64,000 bases of DNA from a virus: positions 1 through 64,000 of the IMG/VR virus record IMGVR_UViG_3300028840_004314. One strand, written 5' to 3'. The translations under genes and the position numbers were made by a program. Positions 25,246-32,860 of this stretch are shown one piece after another. Position 1 is the first letter of the stretch. Every line of letters starts with the position of its first letter. The notes under the pieces were generated by a model that saw only the letters and a program-made list of their open reading frames with translations, was not told the DNA's origin and made no database searches.

Positions 25246-25877
25246 TTAAACACATCGAACAATTAATGGAAGCCCATAGGGACATCTTCAAGCCAATGCC
25301 AGAGGATGAACAGAGAAACATCTGGACTGACTTCCTGGCACAAATGGTGATATTGGAGGGATGGAAACTCACAGATCATGGAATAGAAGTTCCAGGTACT
25401 GTGAATTTCGGGGAGGATTTTACAGATGTGGAGGAACTACCCTTTAAATTCTGGACTGTAGGAGGCGATTTTCTCATATACAATGGAGTGTTGGCCACCT
25501 TGGCAGGTTGTCCAGTTCAAGTAAAGAAAACTTTCGACTGTGAAGGTAACATGCTGACTTCGTTGAAGGGTGGACCGAAATTTGTAGGGGCTCATTACGA
25601 ATGTGGTTGGAATGTATTGAATTCCTTGGAAGGGGCCCCGGAGTTTATACCTGGAAACTTCTCTTGTAGCAATAATAACTTGGTTGATTTACGAGGTGGT
25701 CCAAGGGTGGTGATGGGTGACTATCGTTGTGAAAACTGTAACATAAGATCCTTCAAAGGGGCCCCAGAATATGTGGGCGGGAATTTCTACTATGCTAAGA
25801 ATTCTGTGGATCTGGAGGATTACAAAGAACTACAGAAATGGTGGCTTCAACTTCGCCGAGAAGGTTTGAAGATATGA
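25242..25877 (+). CDS. Leucine-rich-repeat protein with capsid-targeting-like N-terminus (copy 3)
   Basis: A 211-residue protein from ATG 25242 in an ATGA overlap. Residues 1-20 contain LMEAHRDIFKP with Glu10 before the inferred cut. From about residue 70 there are six repeats of about 21 residues of the type LxxLxGxPxxVxGxFxCxxN. It belongs with the proteins at 2070, 3128 and 40804. Differing synonymous codons in the shared motif show that these copies are not recent duplicates. Confidence 0.8.
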   Translation: MIKHIEQLMEAHRDIFKPMPEDEQRNIWTDFLAQMVILEGWKLTDHGIEVPGTVNFGEDFTDVEELPFKFWTVGGDFLIYNGVLATLAGCPVQVKKTFDCEGNMLTSLKGGPKFVGAHYECGWNVLNSLEGAPEFIPGNFSCSNNNLVDLRGGPRVVMGDYRCENCNIRSFKGAPEYVGGNFYYAKNSVDLEDYKELQKWWLQLRREGLKI

Positions 25878-26560
25878 TATTTGATATTGTAGATCGTATA
25901 ATCAATGAGATCTCCTATCGTGGTACGGTACGAAAACAGAGATCCATTAACAGGCTGTTTCCTGATTTTGACGACAAGGTCCAGGGAGTAAGAAGCCGTG
26001 GTGGATTACGTCTCCAGGGACAGGACGAGAATACCTGGTACTTCAAGATCCATTCCGGTACCAAAGACAACGTTTGGTATGATGGTGTATTGGAGTGGTT
26101 GGATACACTGGATGTACTCCAAGAACAGGTATTCAATCGCCGCCTATGGGTGAAGGACAAAACACGGGTGGATCGTCGGCGGTTGGCCAAGGAGGTTTTG
26201 TACACGGCCAACATACGCTGGTTTTGTAGCTGTCCGGCCTTTCAGTATTGGGGCCCCTCGTACATCCTCAGTCTTTCCAGATACGATGGGAAGTACGGGG
26301 ATAGGGAAACCAGGCCACCTCGTATCAGGAACCCGCGGCAGTATGGTGCGGTGTGTAAACACCTGCAGAACCTAATCAACGTTCTGCCATTTTATGAATC
26401 CGATGTGGCTCGGTGGCTGACTGATTACTATGACGATGTAATACAGGAGTTGGAGTTGGCAGCCAGGGAGAACTACGGATGGATCCAAGCTGGGGCGGAG
26501 GAGCTTGGTAGACGTCAAGAGGAGCAAGAAGTAGAACAGGAAACGGAAAGGGAAGGATAA
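25874..26560 (+). CDS. SWIM-type zinc-finger protein
   Basis: A 228-residue protein from ATG 25874, overlapping the previous stop. CSC at 118-120 and CKH at 161-163 make a CxC...CxH SWIM-like zinc site, with a long insert between the pairs. The first 60 residues are basic, with RGTVRKQRS and a beta segment; the C-terminus is a Glu/Gln-rich helix. SWIM sites bind nucleic acid or protein. Similar proteins exist in large phages but without a clear role. Confidence 0.65.
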   Translation: MIFDIVDRIINEISYRGTVRKQRSINRLFPDFDDKVQGVRSRGGLRLQGQDENTWYFKIHSGTKDNVWYDGVLEWLDTLDVLQEQVFNRRLWVKDKTRVDRRRLAKEVLYTANIRWFCSCPAFQYWGPSYILSLSRYDGKYGDRETRPPRIRNPRQYGAVCKHLQNLINVLPFYESDVARWLTDYYDDVIQELELAARENYGWIQAGAEELGRRQEEQEVEQETEREG

Positions 26561-26754
26561 TGAGTAGAATGGGGTGTCCACGTCGTGGTAGACTGTTGTT
26601 GGAATGTCAGGAGGACTTCAGTCGACGCATCGACGAGGAGGAAAGGATGTTACTTATGGAGACGGAGGGACTTAGTCGTGAATTCCTCCGGACAGTGAAT
26701 GGAGACGGGGTGAGTTGGAAAGGGTCCCAGTTCAGAATAAAGAGGCCGAAGTGA
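26560..26754 (+). CDS. Short basic hypothetical protein
   Basis: A 64-residue protein starting in a TAATG overlap with the previous stop and ending in an overlap with the next ATG. It is rich in Arg and Glu (DFSRRIDEEERMLLMETEG) and mostly helical. No domain is recognised. Tight coupling on both sides is the main evidence that it is real. Confidence 0.5.
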   Translation: MSRMGCPRRGRLLLECQEDFSRRIDEEERMLLMETEGLSREFLRTVNGDGVSWKGSQFRIKRPK

Positions 26755-27641
26755 TGTTTGATCTGATTGAAAATATCGAGAACTACGACGTGGTGAACGA
26801 GACTACCACCGAGGACAACGTGTCTTTTGTACCGGCACAAATGGGAGTAGTACAACACAGGTTGAAATCCTTGTCCAAGAAGAAAACCGATTGGAACCTG
26901 GAGGTCCTGGAGGACATGAACAAGCGGGCCGTGATGTTTGAAGATCAAATGGCCTTCATTGTCCCCGATGAACATTGGTCTGTGTTCCAGTCCATTTTTG
27001 GATCGGAGGATTTGAAGACGGGTAGTGTAGTAAACCTTCAACGATTCTTGAACGAATCCATGGAGGATGAGCTGGAAACCTTGAACAATGAGGTCCGTCC
27101 GGCTATAATTAATCTATATGAGTCATCTATTTTTGATGCGGCCGACGCGAATATACGAAGATGGATGGCTTTTTTCAAGAGAAGCGACCACGTTCCACAA
27201 TCGGATGTGCTTGTTTCTTTCATCGACAAGCAAAAACAGTTGGCGGCCGTTATTACTGGTCTGAAGAAAGCCTACGGAGGGGAGAAGGGCAGTTTGGAGA
27301 TGCTGCTGGATGCTTTGGAACAAAAGGATCCTTTGTCCACGTTTGAGATATTCAAACGCCGCACCTATTTGTATGGGGCCAAAGTATCCAGTTTTTATGA
27401 AGGCGTCCAATTGTATTTTGTATCAACGATTGATCCAACGTACACTTTACAGGAAAAGGTGGTCATAAGGTCGGAAGGAGTCGCCGAAGAGTTAACAGTA
27501 GACATGGGAAACGTTAGAGTTGTGCGTGATACTATCTATCCGATAGGGGAACAGTTCAGCTCTAGCTTCTTTAACCTCCTACGTACAGCCTTGGATGACT
27601 ACACCACGGATGCTGTGGCCTCAATGGACGAGGAGAGTTAG
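26754..27641 (+). CDS. Virion protein with capsid-like processing context
   Basis: A 295-residue protein from ATG 26754. Near the N-terminus it reads VVNETTTEDNVSF, closely matching the inferred maturation site of the capsid protein (MFEATTEDNISF). If both are cut after Glu, this protein is another substrate of the prohead protease. The rest is acidic, helical and strand-mixed, with no known domain. It lies between the SWIM gene and the second run of propeptide genes. A head or neck role is inferred. Confidence 0.6.
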   Translation: MFDLIENIENYDVVNETTTEDNVSFVPAQMGVVQHRLKSLSKKKTDWNLEVLEDMNKRAVMFEDQMAFIVPDEHWSVFQSIFGSEDLKTGSVVNLQRFLNESMEDELETLNNEVRPAIINLYESSIFDAADANIRRWMAFFKRSDHVPQSDVLVSFIDKQKQLAAVITGLKKAYGGEKGSLEMLLDALEQKDPLSTFEIFKRRTYLYGAKVSSFYEGVQLYFVSTIDPTYTLQEKVVIRSEGVAEELTVDMGNVRVVRDTIYPIGEQFSSSFFNLLRTALDDYTTDAVASMDEES

Positions 27642-27675
27642 AAATCCACGAGTGTTTAACAATCAGGAGTAAACG

Positions 27676-28119
27676 ATGAACGTCACAAAGAGAATTTTGG
27701 AAGCCAAGGAGATTTCTTTGTTCAAGAAACTTCTAACTGTTATGGGGGATTACTGTGTATCCTTCCCTGCCACAGGTGTTGACAGATTGTTAGACGCCGT
27801 GATGGCGGCTGGGAAGAAGGTTCTTCCCTCGGACAAAAGAGCCCAGGCCATTCTGAACCACGTTTTGGATCAGGATTCGTGTGCGGCCGCCGTTCAGTGT
27901 CTGCTCAACAAACGGTTTTCCGATCTTCCGGCGGACATTCGCCCCATTGCCAAGATAAGGCGAAGACATGAAGTGGTCGTATGGAACCGCGGCGGTACCA
28001 TTTACGACAAGATCCAAGGATTGATCAACTGGGAGGGTGGAAGTGGATCGGGTAACTGGTCCACCGTGGAAGGAGACAAGGCCACATTACTGGATACGGA
28101 ACAACCCGAGGACGAGTAA
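27676..28119 (+). CDS. Small protein with ILE-A propeptide-like start
   Basis: A 147-residue protein with a good ribosome site (AGGAG, 27665-27669). Residues 1-10 end in RILEA, matching the T4 targeting-peptide pattern of about ten residues closing with (L/I)xE-A; HRDLF is absent. The central part is helical and contains several Cys. The C-terminus is Gly/Ser/Asp-rich. A packaged internal protein is inferred from the start alone. Confidence 0.6.
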   Translation: MNVTKRILEAKEISLFKKLLTVMGDYCVSFPATGVDRLLDAVMAAGKKVLPSDKRAQAILNHVLDQDSCAAAVQCLLNKRFSDLPADIRPIAKIRRRHEVVVWNRGGTIYDKIQGLINWEGGSGSGNWSTVEGDKATLLDTEQPEDE

Positions 28120-28123
28120 ACCG

Positions 28124-28675
28124 ATGAGTGGTGTACAAGTAGATTTTAGTGACCTTCTTACGACGATCCAAGAATTAGAGGAACGGGTCATCTCCGAAAA
28201 GACCTCCGTACCTTCGGAGTTTTCCTACGATCCTATCATAAAGGCTTTTTGGGATCGAATCGTAAAGGAGGAGAGGGAGGCCAAGAACATACGTTTTGAC
28301 ATGGAAAACGACGATCCCATAGGAAAACCTAAGAAGGTTACTTTGGATATGAATTATCCAAATGGTGATCCAGTGGCCTTTCTAGCTCAGTTGTATAGTG
28401 CTGGTGGTGATTGGCAGAACTCCGTGGGCTACTTTCGTTGTCAGGATAGGCACAGGTACTTCATTGTTATTCCAGGACCGGAGGTCAACAAAAATCTGAG
28501 GAAGGACGAGGAAGGTTACTCCGTCAGTGATAACAACGAGGAGGACGGGGAGATGGTAACTGATATGGAGAAGGAACTTTGGGAAGCCATGAAACAAGAG
28601 GTGGCAGAGCGTTTTACAAAACACGTTAACGCAGACGACCATGACACGGAACCGGAGCGTGTATTTTACAATTAG
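28124..28675 (+). CDS. Acidic hypothetical protein
   Basis: A 183-residue protein from ATG 28124, four bases after the previous stop. It is acidic with a central alpha/beta segment (WQNSVGYFRCQDRHRYFIVI) and a helical, charged C-terminus. It lies within the run of propeptide-bearing genes, but its own start holds no convincing LxE-A site near residue ten; ISE-K at residues 23-26 would be further in than usual. Function unknown. Confidence 0.6.
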   Translation: MSGVQVDFSDLLTTIQELEERVISEKTSVPSEFSYDPIIKAFWDRIVKEEREAKNIRFDMENDDPIGKPKKVTLDMNYPNGDPVAFLAQLYSAGGDWQNSVGYFRCQDRHRYFIVIPGPEVNKNLRKDEEGYSVSDNNEEDGEMVTDMEKELWEAMKQEVAERFTKHVNADDHDTEPERVFYN

Positions 28676-28684
28676 GAGCCTGAA

Positions 28685-29809
28685 ATGATTAACGAACTCT
28701 ATGACATCCTGGAGAGTATGGAGCCTTGTTGGGAGAAGGCCCCCACCATACCGGAACAACCTGTTGTCCAGAATCCTGGTGTTAACGATAAGGAGCCGGA
28801 ACTGGACAAGGAGGATGACACTGTGGTGGATCCTGAAAAGGTACATCCTGATAAGGAACCCAGTGGGATGGAACCTGTTTCTGGTAAGGAGACTGAACAG
28901 GATGTGAAGGAGTCTGAGAAGCCGGAGTACGATTTGGAGGGGGCCAAGGAAGCCATTGATTACGCCCAGTCTCTTATCGCCTCCGCGGAGAGTCCGGACC
29001 GGGACGCCGTGATACGCTCCGTCCAAGAAGAGTACGACCTCAGCCCACAGGAGGCCTCCATCGTTGTTGACCAAGCCAGGAAGGGTATGCTGGAGAAAGG
29101 AACCTTAAAGCTACCCGATAGTTTGGATCCGCTTCGTCTCTGTGACGACTGTTGCTGCACCTTCCGATCCAAGACAAGGGAGTGTACAGAGTGCCAGTCC
29201 AAGAATACCTTTTCTCTGTTGGAAAACGAGGAGGACATCCAGGCCGACCTGGACGACATCACCGACGAGGTAGCCATGCAGGTCCTGGATACAGGTGGAA
29301 CTATTCATCCTGGCAAACTGAAGAATCTGAGACTCCAGGTCGAAGAGTTTTTGAAGGGTATCGGTTACGACATTGACAAGCACAACCCAGAGGACGTGAT
29401 TCAGGCCATCGTCAATACCCTTCACACCTACGAAAGTAAGGTGACTGAGAAGTCGGAGGACGTTGAAGACGCCCTTACTGACATTGTGATCGATGTTGGT
29501 ATGGAGATTGGAGGCGATCCGGAGGACCTGAAAGCCAAAGTCAAGTCCTTCTTGGATCACATGGACTTTTCCTACGACAAGGACGACGTGGGAGAAGTGA
29601 CTCAGGCCATTATCTCCACCCTGAAGACCTATCAGGAGTCCAGGGCCAAGAAGTTAAAGGAGCAAGACATGACCCCGCATCTTCGGGTAGTGGCCAGAGG
29701 ACTCGAGGATCGGCGGGACGCCGAACAGATCGCCCAGTCCAAAAATGGACGGGTCGCCACGGATGATAGGGACGAAGAGAAATTCATGGTTGTTGTGGAT
29801 GCTTCCTAA
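28685..29809 (+). CDS. Modular protein: propeptide-like start, zinc site and duplicated helical domain
   Basis: A 374-residue protein. Its start, MINELYDILES, resembles MLNEIYDTLTEA of the 2070 protein and gives ILE-S at Glu10. Residues 15-80 are acidic and Pro-rich. A helical segment (83-140) is followed by CDDCCCTFRSKTRECTEC (about 153-170), a zinc-ribbon-like site. Two tandem copies of a helical unit of about 70 residues follow, both containing a KxxVxxFL helix and a VxQAI(I/V)xTLxTY motif. The last 50 residues are a separate small domain. Probably packaged; role unknown. Confidence 0.65.
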   Translation: MINELYDILESMEPCWEKAPTIPEQPVVQNPGVNDKEPELDKEDDTVVDPEKVHPDKEPSGMEPVSGKETEQDVKESEKPEYDLEGAKEAIDYAQSLIASAESPDRDAVIRSVQEEYDLSPQEASIVVDQARKGMLEKGTLKLPDSLDPLRLCDDCCCTFRSKTRECTECQSKNTFSLLENEEDIQADLDDITDEVAMQVLDTGGTIHPGKLKNLRLQVEEFLKGIGYDIDKHNPEDVIQAIVNTLHTYESKVTEKSEDVEDALTDIVIDVGMEIGGDPEDLKAKVKSFLDHMDFSYDKDDVGEVTQAIISTLKTYQESRAKKLKEQDMTPHLRVVARGLEDRRDAEQIAQSKNGRVATDDRDEEKFMVVVDAS

Positions 29810-30768
29810 TGATTTTTGAAGACCTACTCCAAAGTGTAGAAGAGGCGGGGTACATACTCCGTAAGGTGAAGGCCCCTTCTCGTCGGTGGATTTGGGAGTC
29901 CGTGGTGGACTACCCCAAGCCAGCCCTTCCCACTATTTGGAGGAAGGAAGGGGAAAAGTGGATTCTACGTGAAGAGGTTAGGGCCCAGATCAATGAGATC
30001 CTGGACACCTATCCGAAGTTTGATCTACTTCAAATAGGGGATCAGATCCACATCACTGGATCCATCGGTACTAACCAGTACACTCCGGATGCTGACATCG
30101 ATGTACATATTGTAGTCGATCCAGGAATGTTCGGGGACCCAGAAGGGATACAACGAGAGGTGTTCAAGTTCTTCATAGATGCGGACAACCGAATCGAAGG
30201 ACACCCCGTGGAAGTGTATCTCCAGTACAACCCTGCTCAAGAAATGTTGTCGGATGCTGTATACGACTACAGGTCCGAGGAATGGGTGGTAGGACCTAAA
30301 CTCGTAGACCCCTCTTATGACCCCCAGGAGGACTTTTCGGGCGTCCTGGCTGATGTCAGGGCCCAGGCCAGCCGGGCGGACCTAGGGATCGGTGAGCTAC
30401 GTAGGGACATCGTGGATTATGAGACAATCCAGCAGGCCATTGAGGGCCTACCAAGTAGGGAACAGAAGATACTCCTCACGAAGTTACAGGGGAAGTTGGT
30501 GGAGATACAACAGGATATTGATACCCTGTTGGACTTAAAGAAGGGTTGGGGTTTGATGCGACGGAAGTCCTCCATTCCAAAGGATGAAACGGAGGCCCTT
30601 CAAAGTGTAGACCTGGCCAAGAGTTGGAGAGACGCGAATTTTACGTTCAAGATGTTGAACAGATACAAGTACATGCGGGTGATCGCTCTGTTGGATGGAA
30701 TTGTAACGGGTAAAACGCTGGACGATGAAACCTTGGACACCATTAAGTCGGTTACAGGAATAGTGTAA
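29809..30768 (+). CDS. Nucleotidyltransferase-fold protein with possible propeptide
   Basis: A 319-residue protein. GS at 84-85 followed by DADIDVHI (94-101) gives the hG[GS]...DxD signature of the polymerase-beta nucleotidyltransferase superfamily, with Asp96 and Asp98 as probable metal ligands; VEVYLQ some 40 residues later could supply the third strand. A helical C-terminal domain (200-319) follows, as in many adenylyl- or nucleotidyltransferases. The start MIFEDLLQSVEEAG contains VEE-A at Glu12, a weak cleavage site. Substrate is unknown. Coupled to both neighbours by TAATG overlaps. Confidence 0.65.
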   Translation: MIFEDLLQSVEEAGYILRKVKAPSRRWIWESVVDYPKPALPTIWRKEGEKWILREEVRAQINEILDTYPKFDLLQIGDQIHITGSIGTNQYTPDADIDVHIVVDPGMFGDPEGIQREVFKFFIDADNRIEGHPVEVYLQYNPAQEMLSDAVYDYRSEEWVVGPKLVDPSYDPQEDFSGVLADVRAQASRADLGIGELRRDIVDYETIQQAIEGLPSREQKILLTKLQGKLVEIQQDIDTLLDLKKGWGLMRRKSSIPKDETEALQSVDLAKSWRDANFTFKMLNRYKYMRVIALLDGIVTGKTLDDETLDTIKSVTGIV

Positions 30769-31142
30769 TGAGAAAAATCAACGAGTCCATGTACATCTAC
30801 AGCCAGGACGAGTTAGGTCAGCTTCCCAACTTGTCTTTGAAAAAGAACATTCAGGATTTTTCTCTGTCTGATTTAACGAGGGCCCTTGGACCCGCCAGTT
30901 GGGAGTATGATCCGGCTTCAGGTGTATCGGAGTTACAGGATTACATCTGGGTTGGGAATTTGGATGGAGAAGATTTTATCATCGCCAACCATGGCACTGG
31001 TCCGGCGTACAAGGCCAGTGATGAAGAGTTGGATCCTGAATTTGAAGACTGGTGGTTCGGCGGAAAAGCCGATCCTGAAAAAGTAAAGGAGTACATCCAA
31101 CTGGAGTTGTCGTACAAAGAGATGTTTGGTGAGTACCAATAA
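30768..31142 (+). CDS. Small acidic protein with INE-S start
   Basis: A 124-residue acidic protein. The start MRKINES could be a very short propeptide (cut after Glu6), a weaker case than its neighbours. Residues 50-80 are strand-rich (YIWVGNLDGEDFIIANHG), and the C-terminal part contains FEDWWFGGKAD and a helical end. No family recognised. TAATG overlaps tie it to both flanking genes. Confidence 0.55.
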   Translation: MRKINESMYIYSQDELGQLPNLSLKKNIQDFSLSDLTRALGPASWEYDPASGVSELQDYIWVGNLDGEDFIIANHGTGPAYKASDEELDPEFEDWWFGGKADPEKVKEYIQLELSYKEMFGEYQ

Positions 31143-31618
31143 TGTCGAAGTTAATCCCAAGGTCCACGATAGATGCGTTGCGACAAAACGTTGTTGTCGC
31201 ACTCGATATGACAGGCATCGACTGTGACCTATACATCCCGAACAATAGTGAGTCAGTAGAATCCGAGGATGCCTACGCCACCCCCGCCTCGTACACGTAC
31301 ACTCACTACACGACGGATGTTTTCATTGAATGGTCGCCTAACACACATCGTTTACGGGCCTTGGGTTTGTTTACAGATGATACAAACCCAATTATCTGTA
31401 AATTCCCTCACAAGGGCGTGAACGACTCGGGTGTGACAGTTGCAATGGATCCGCTGATTAACAGTTATTTCAGTATCGATCCGGAGTATGTTCCATCCAA
31501 CTTTTCCGGGTTCGATGAATTTCTGATAGTAGATATTCAAATACCGGCGATGCATGATGCCGCCATTGTGAAGTATTACAAGGTGGTGCCAAGAAGAAAA
31601 GAAACGTCTAGTGGATAG
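31142..31618 (+). CDS. Probable head-tail connector or neck-region protein
   Basis: A 158-residue alpha/beta protein. It starts with a helix (LIPRSTIDALRQNVVVALDMTGIDCDLYIP) followed by mostly strands. Composition is typical of virion proteins and it precedes the gp15-like gene by two small genes, in the place where T4 has gp14. Sequence similarity to gp14 is not evident to me, so the connector reading comes from position and general character. Confidence 0.45.
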   Translation: MSKLIPRSTIDALRQNVVVALDMTGIDCDLYIPNNSESVESEDAYATPASYTYTHYTTDVFIEWSPNTHRLRALGLFTDDTNPIICKFPHKGVNDSGVTVAMDPLINSYFSIDPEYVPSNFSGFDEFLIVDIQIPAMHDAAIVKYYKVVPRRKETSSG

Positions 31619-31627
31619 AGGTGTAAC

Positions 31628-31834
31628 ATGAGAGTAAACAGTATCAAAAACACAGGACATAGTCCAGTAACTGTGGAGTTGAAAGAGGGTGGAACTGTTC
31701 AGCTTCCAGTTGGGTGTGAACTCCAAGGAGTGGAAGTGAAAGGTCCTGGTTCCATAAAGGGAGAACATGAAGCCATTTACGACTGTAGTGATGTACGGGA
31801 ATCCGGTCATGGACTTCAGAGATTGGACGGGTAA
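31628..31834 (+). CDS. Very small beta-rich hypothetical protein
   Basis: A 68-residue protein with GAGGTGTAAC ahead of ATG 31628. It reads as a small beta-barrel-like sequence (GTVQLPVGCELQGVEVKGPG). It has no known family. Its last 68 bases overlap, in another frame, a possible extended start of the next gene. Confidence 0.5.
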   Translation: MRVNSIKNTGHSPVTVELKEGGTVQLPVGCELQGVEVKGPGSIKGEHEAIYDCSDVRESGHGLQRLDG

Positions 31835-31835
31835 C

Positions 31836-32108
31836 ATGCAGTATGATCCACAATTGGTGACGGCTACTACCCAAGGTTGTGTGGAGGCCTGGTGCCAATA
31901 CCAGGAAGCTCATAGGAATGTGTTGGATCAGCTGGATGAGATGGGAGTTTGTTCTTGTCCAAACTGTGCTGCCATTCCAAATTGGTCTCTGGAAGGGTTT
32001 ATTGAAAATTGGATGAACCTGTATGTACTAGGAAACGATCCAGTTTTCCGACAAACTGTGATGACTGCCGTGATACAACACTTGGCCGGGCGACACAAAG
32101 GTAAATAG
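31836..32108 (+). CDS. Small Cys-containing hypothetical protein
   Basis: A 90-residue protein if it starts at ATG 31836, one base past the previous stop; ATG 31767 in the same frame has an AGGGAG just upstream and would give 113 residues. CSCPNC near the middle suggests a metal site. It contains YQEAHRNVLDQL, which looks like the recurring motif by chance but is internal, lacks LxE and the LF pair. Function unknown. Confidence 0.55.
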   Translation: MQYDPQLVTATTQGCVEAWCQYQEAHRNVLDQLDEMGVCSCPNCAAIPNWSLEGFIENWMNLYVLGNDPVFRQTVMTAVIQHLAGRHKGK

Positions 32109-32110
32109 TA

Positions 32111-32827
32111 ATGGCCTCTTTTATCAAAACAATTGATTTGGCAGCAAGATCCGCGTTATACTCTAAGTTCAGGAGTATAATGGGACTTACTTCCATCAAT
32201 GAGGGAGTAGTGTACTTTCCGAAGGAAGTCGCCTTTCGAGAACTGTCGGAAAAGAAAGGGGCCCAGCTGACGGAGTTCGTTAATCTATGGAGGAGTAAAA
32301 CAGGACCGTCGTGGGATAGAATGAGAACTCCCGCGGCCAGGCGTGGCATGAACATGGCGTATGTCAGTGGAACCACCAATGAGATAACGCGTGTAACAGC
32401 TATGCCAATCGACTTGGGGTATGATGTTTGGTTCTGGACACTGGATTTGGATATTCTGAATCAGGTGAGTGAAACGTATTTGTTGTGGCAACACGCGAAT
32501 CCGTACATGTCTCTAACGTACGCGGATTCCTTTCCTATGGAATTGGATCTACACTTTGGAGACATGGTGTATGAGGGTACACAACAGAACATGTACAATG
32601 AAGGTGAACACCACATACTACATGTTCCACTGCGGGTTGATGGTTGGATACCATCTTCGAGTACATCGAAGTTGATCGAAACCATCATTATGCGTATTTG
32701 GGATGAAGATGATCTGGAGTCCCCCTACGAGGAAGTTATACCCTCCACTGGGGACAATTATGATGCGGAAGTAGCCGCCCGGTTGATCTTGTCTACCAGG
32801 ACAATTACTTCAACGTCAATAACATAA
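32111..32827 (+). CDS. Tail completion / sheath stabiliser, gp15-like
   Basis: A 238-residue protein. The layout resembles T4 gp15: a strand-rich domain with MPIDLGYDVWFWTLDLD (compare the IYELSIFTR region of gp15), a helix covering LLWQHANPY, then LRVDGWIPSSS (compare FEVNGWMYPP). gp15 caps the tail tube and sheath and joins head and tail. Its position, immediately ahead of the sheath gene, matches T4 order (13, 14, 15, then 18, 19). A Phe-Ile-rich N-terminus and no signal peptide fit a virion protein. Confidence 0.6.
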   Translation: MASFIKTIDLAARSALYSKFRSIMGLTSINEGVVYFPKEVAFRELSEKKGAQLTEFVNLWRSKTGPSWDRMRTPAARRGMNMAYVSGTTNEITRVTAMPIDLGYDVWFWTLDLDILNQVSETYLLWQHANPYMSLTYADSFPMELDLHFGDMVYEGTQQNMYNEGEHHILHVPLRVDGWIPSSSTSKLIETIIMRIWDEDDLESPYEEVIPSTGDNYDAEVAARLILSTRTITSTSIT

Positions 32828-32860
32828 GTAGTTAATCCTTAGTAAGTAGGAGAAAACAAA

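Noticed and set aside
31836-32108. YQEAHRNVLDQL as another copy of the targeting motif
   Set aside because: It lies inside the protein, lacks the Leu two residues before Glu and the LF pair, so similarity is probably chance.
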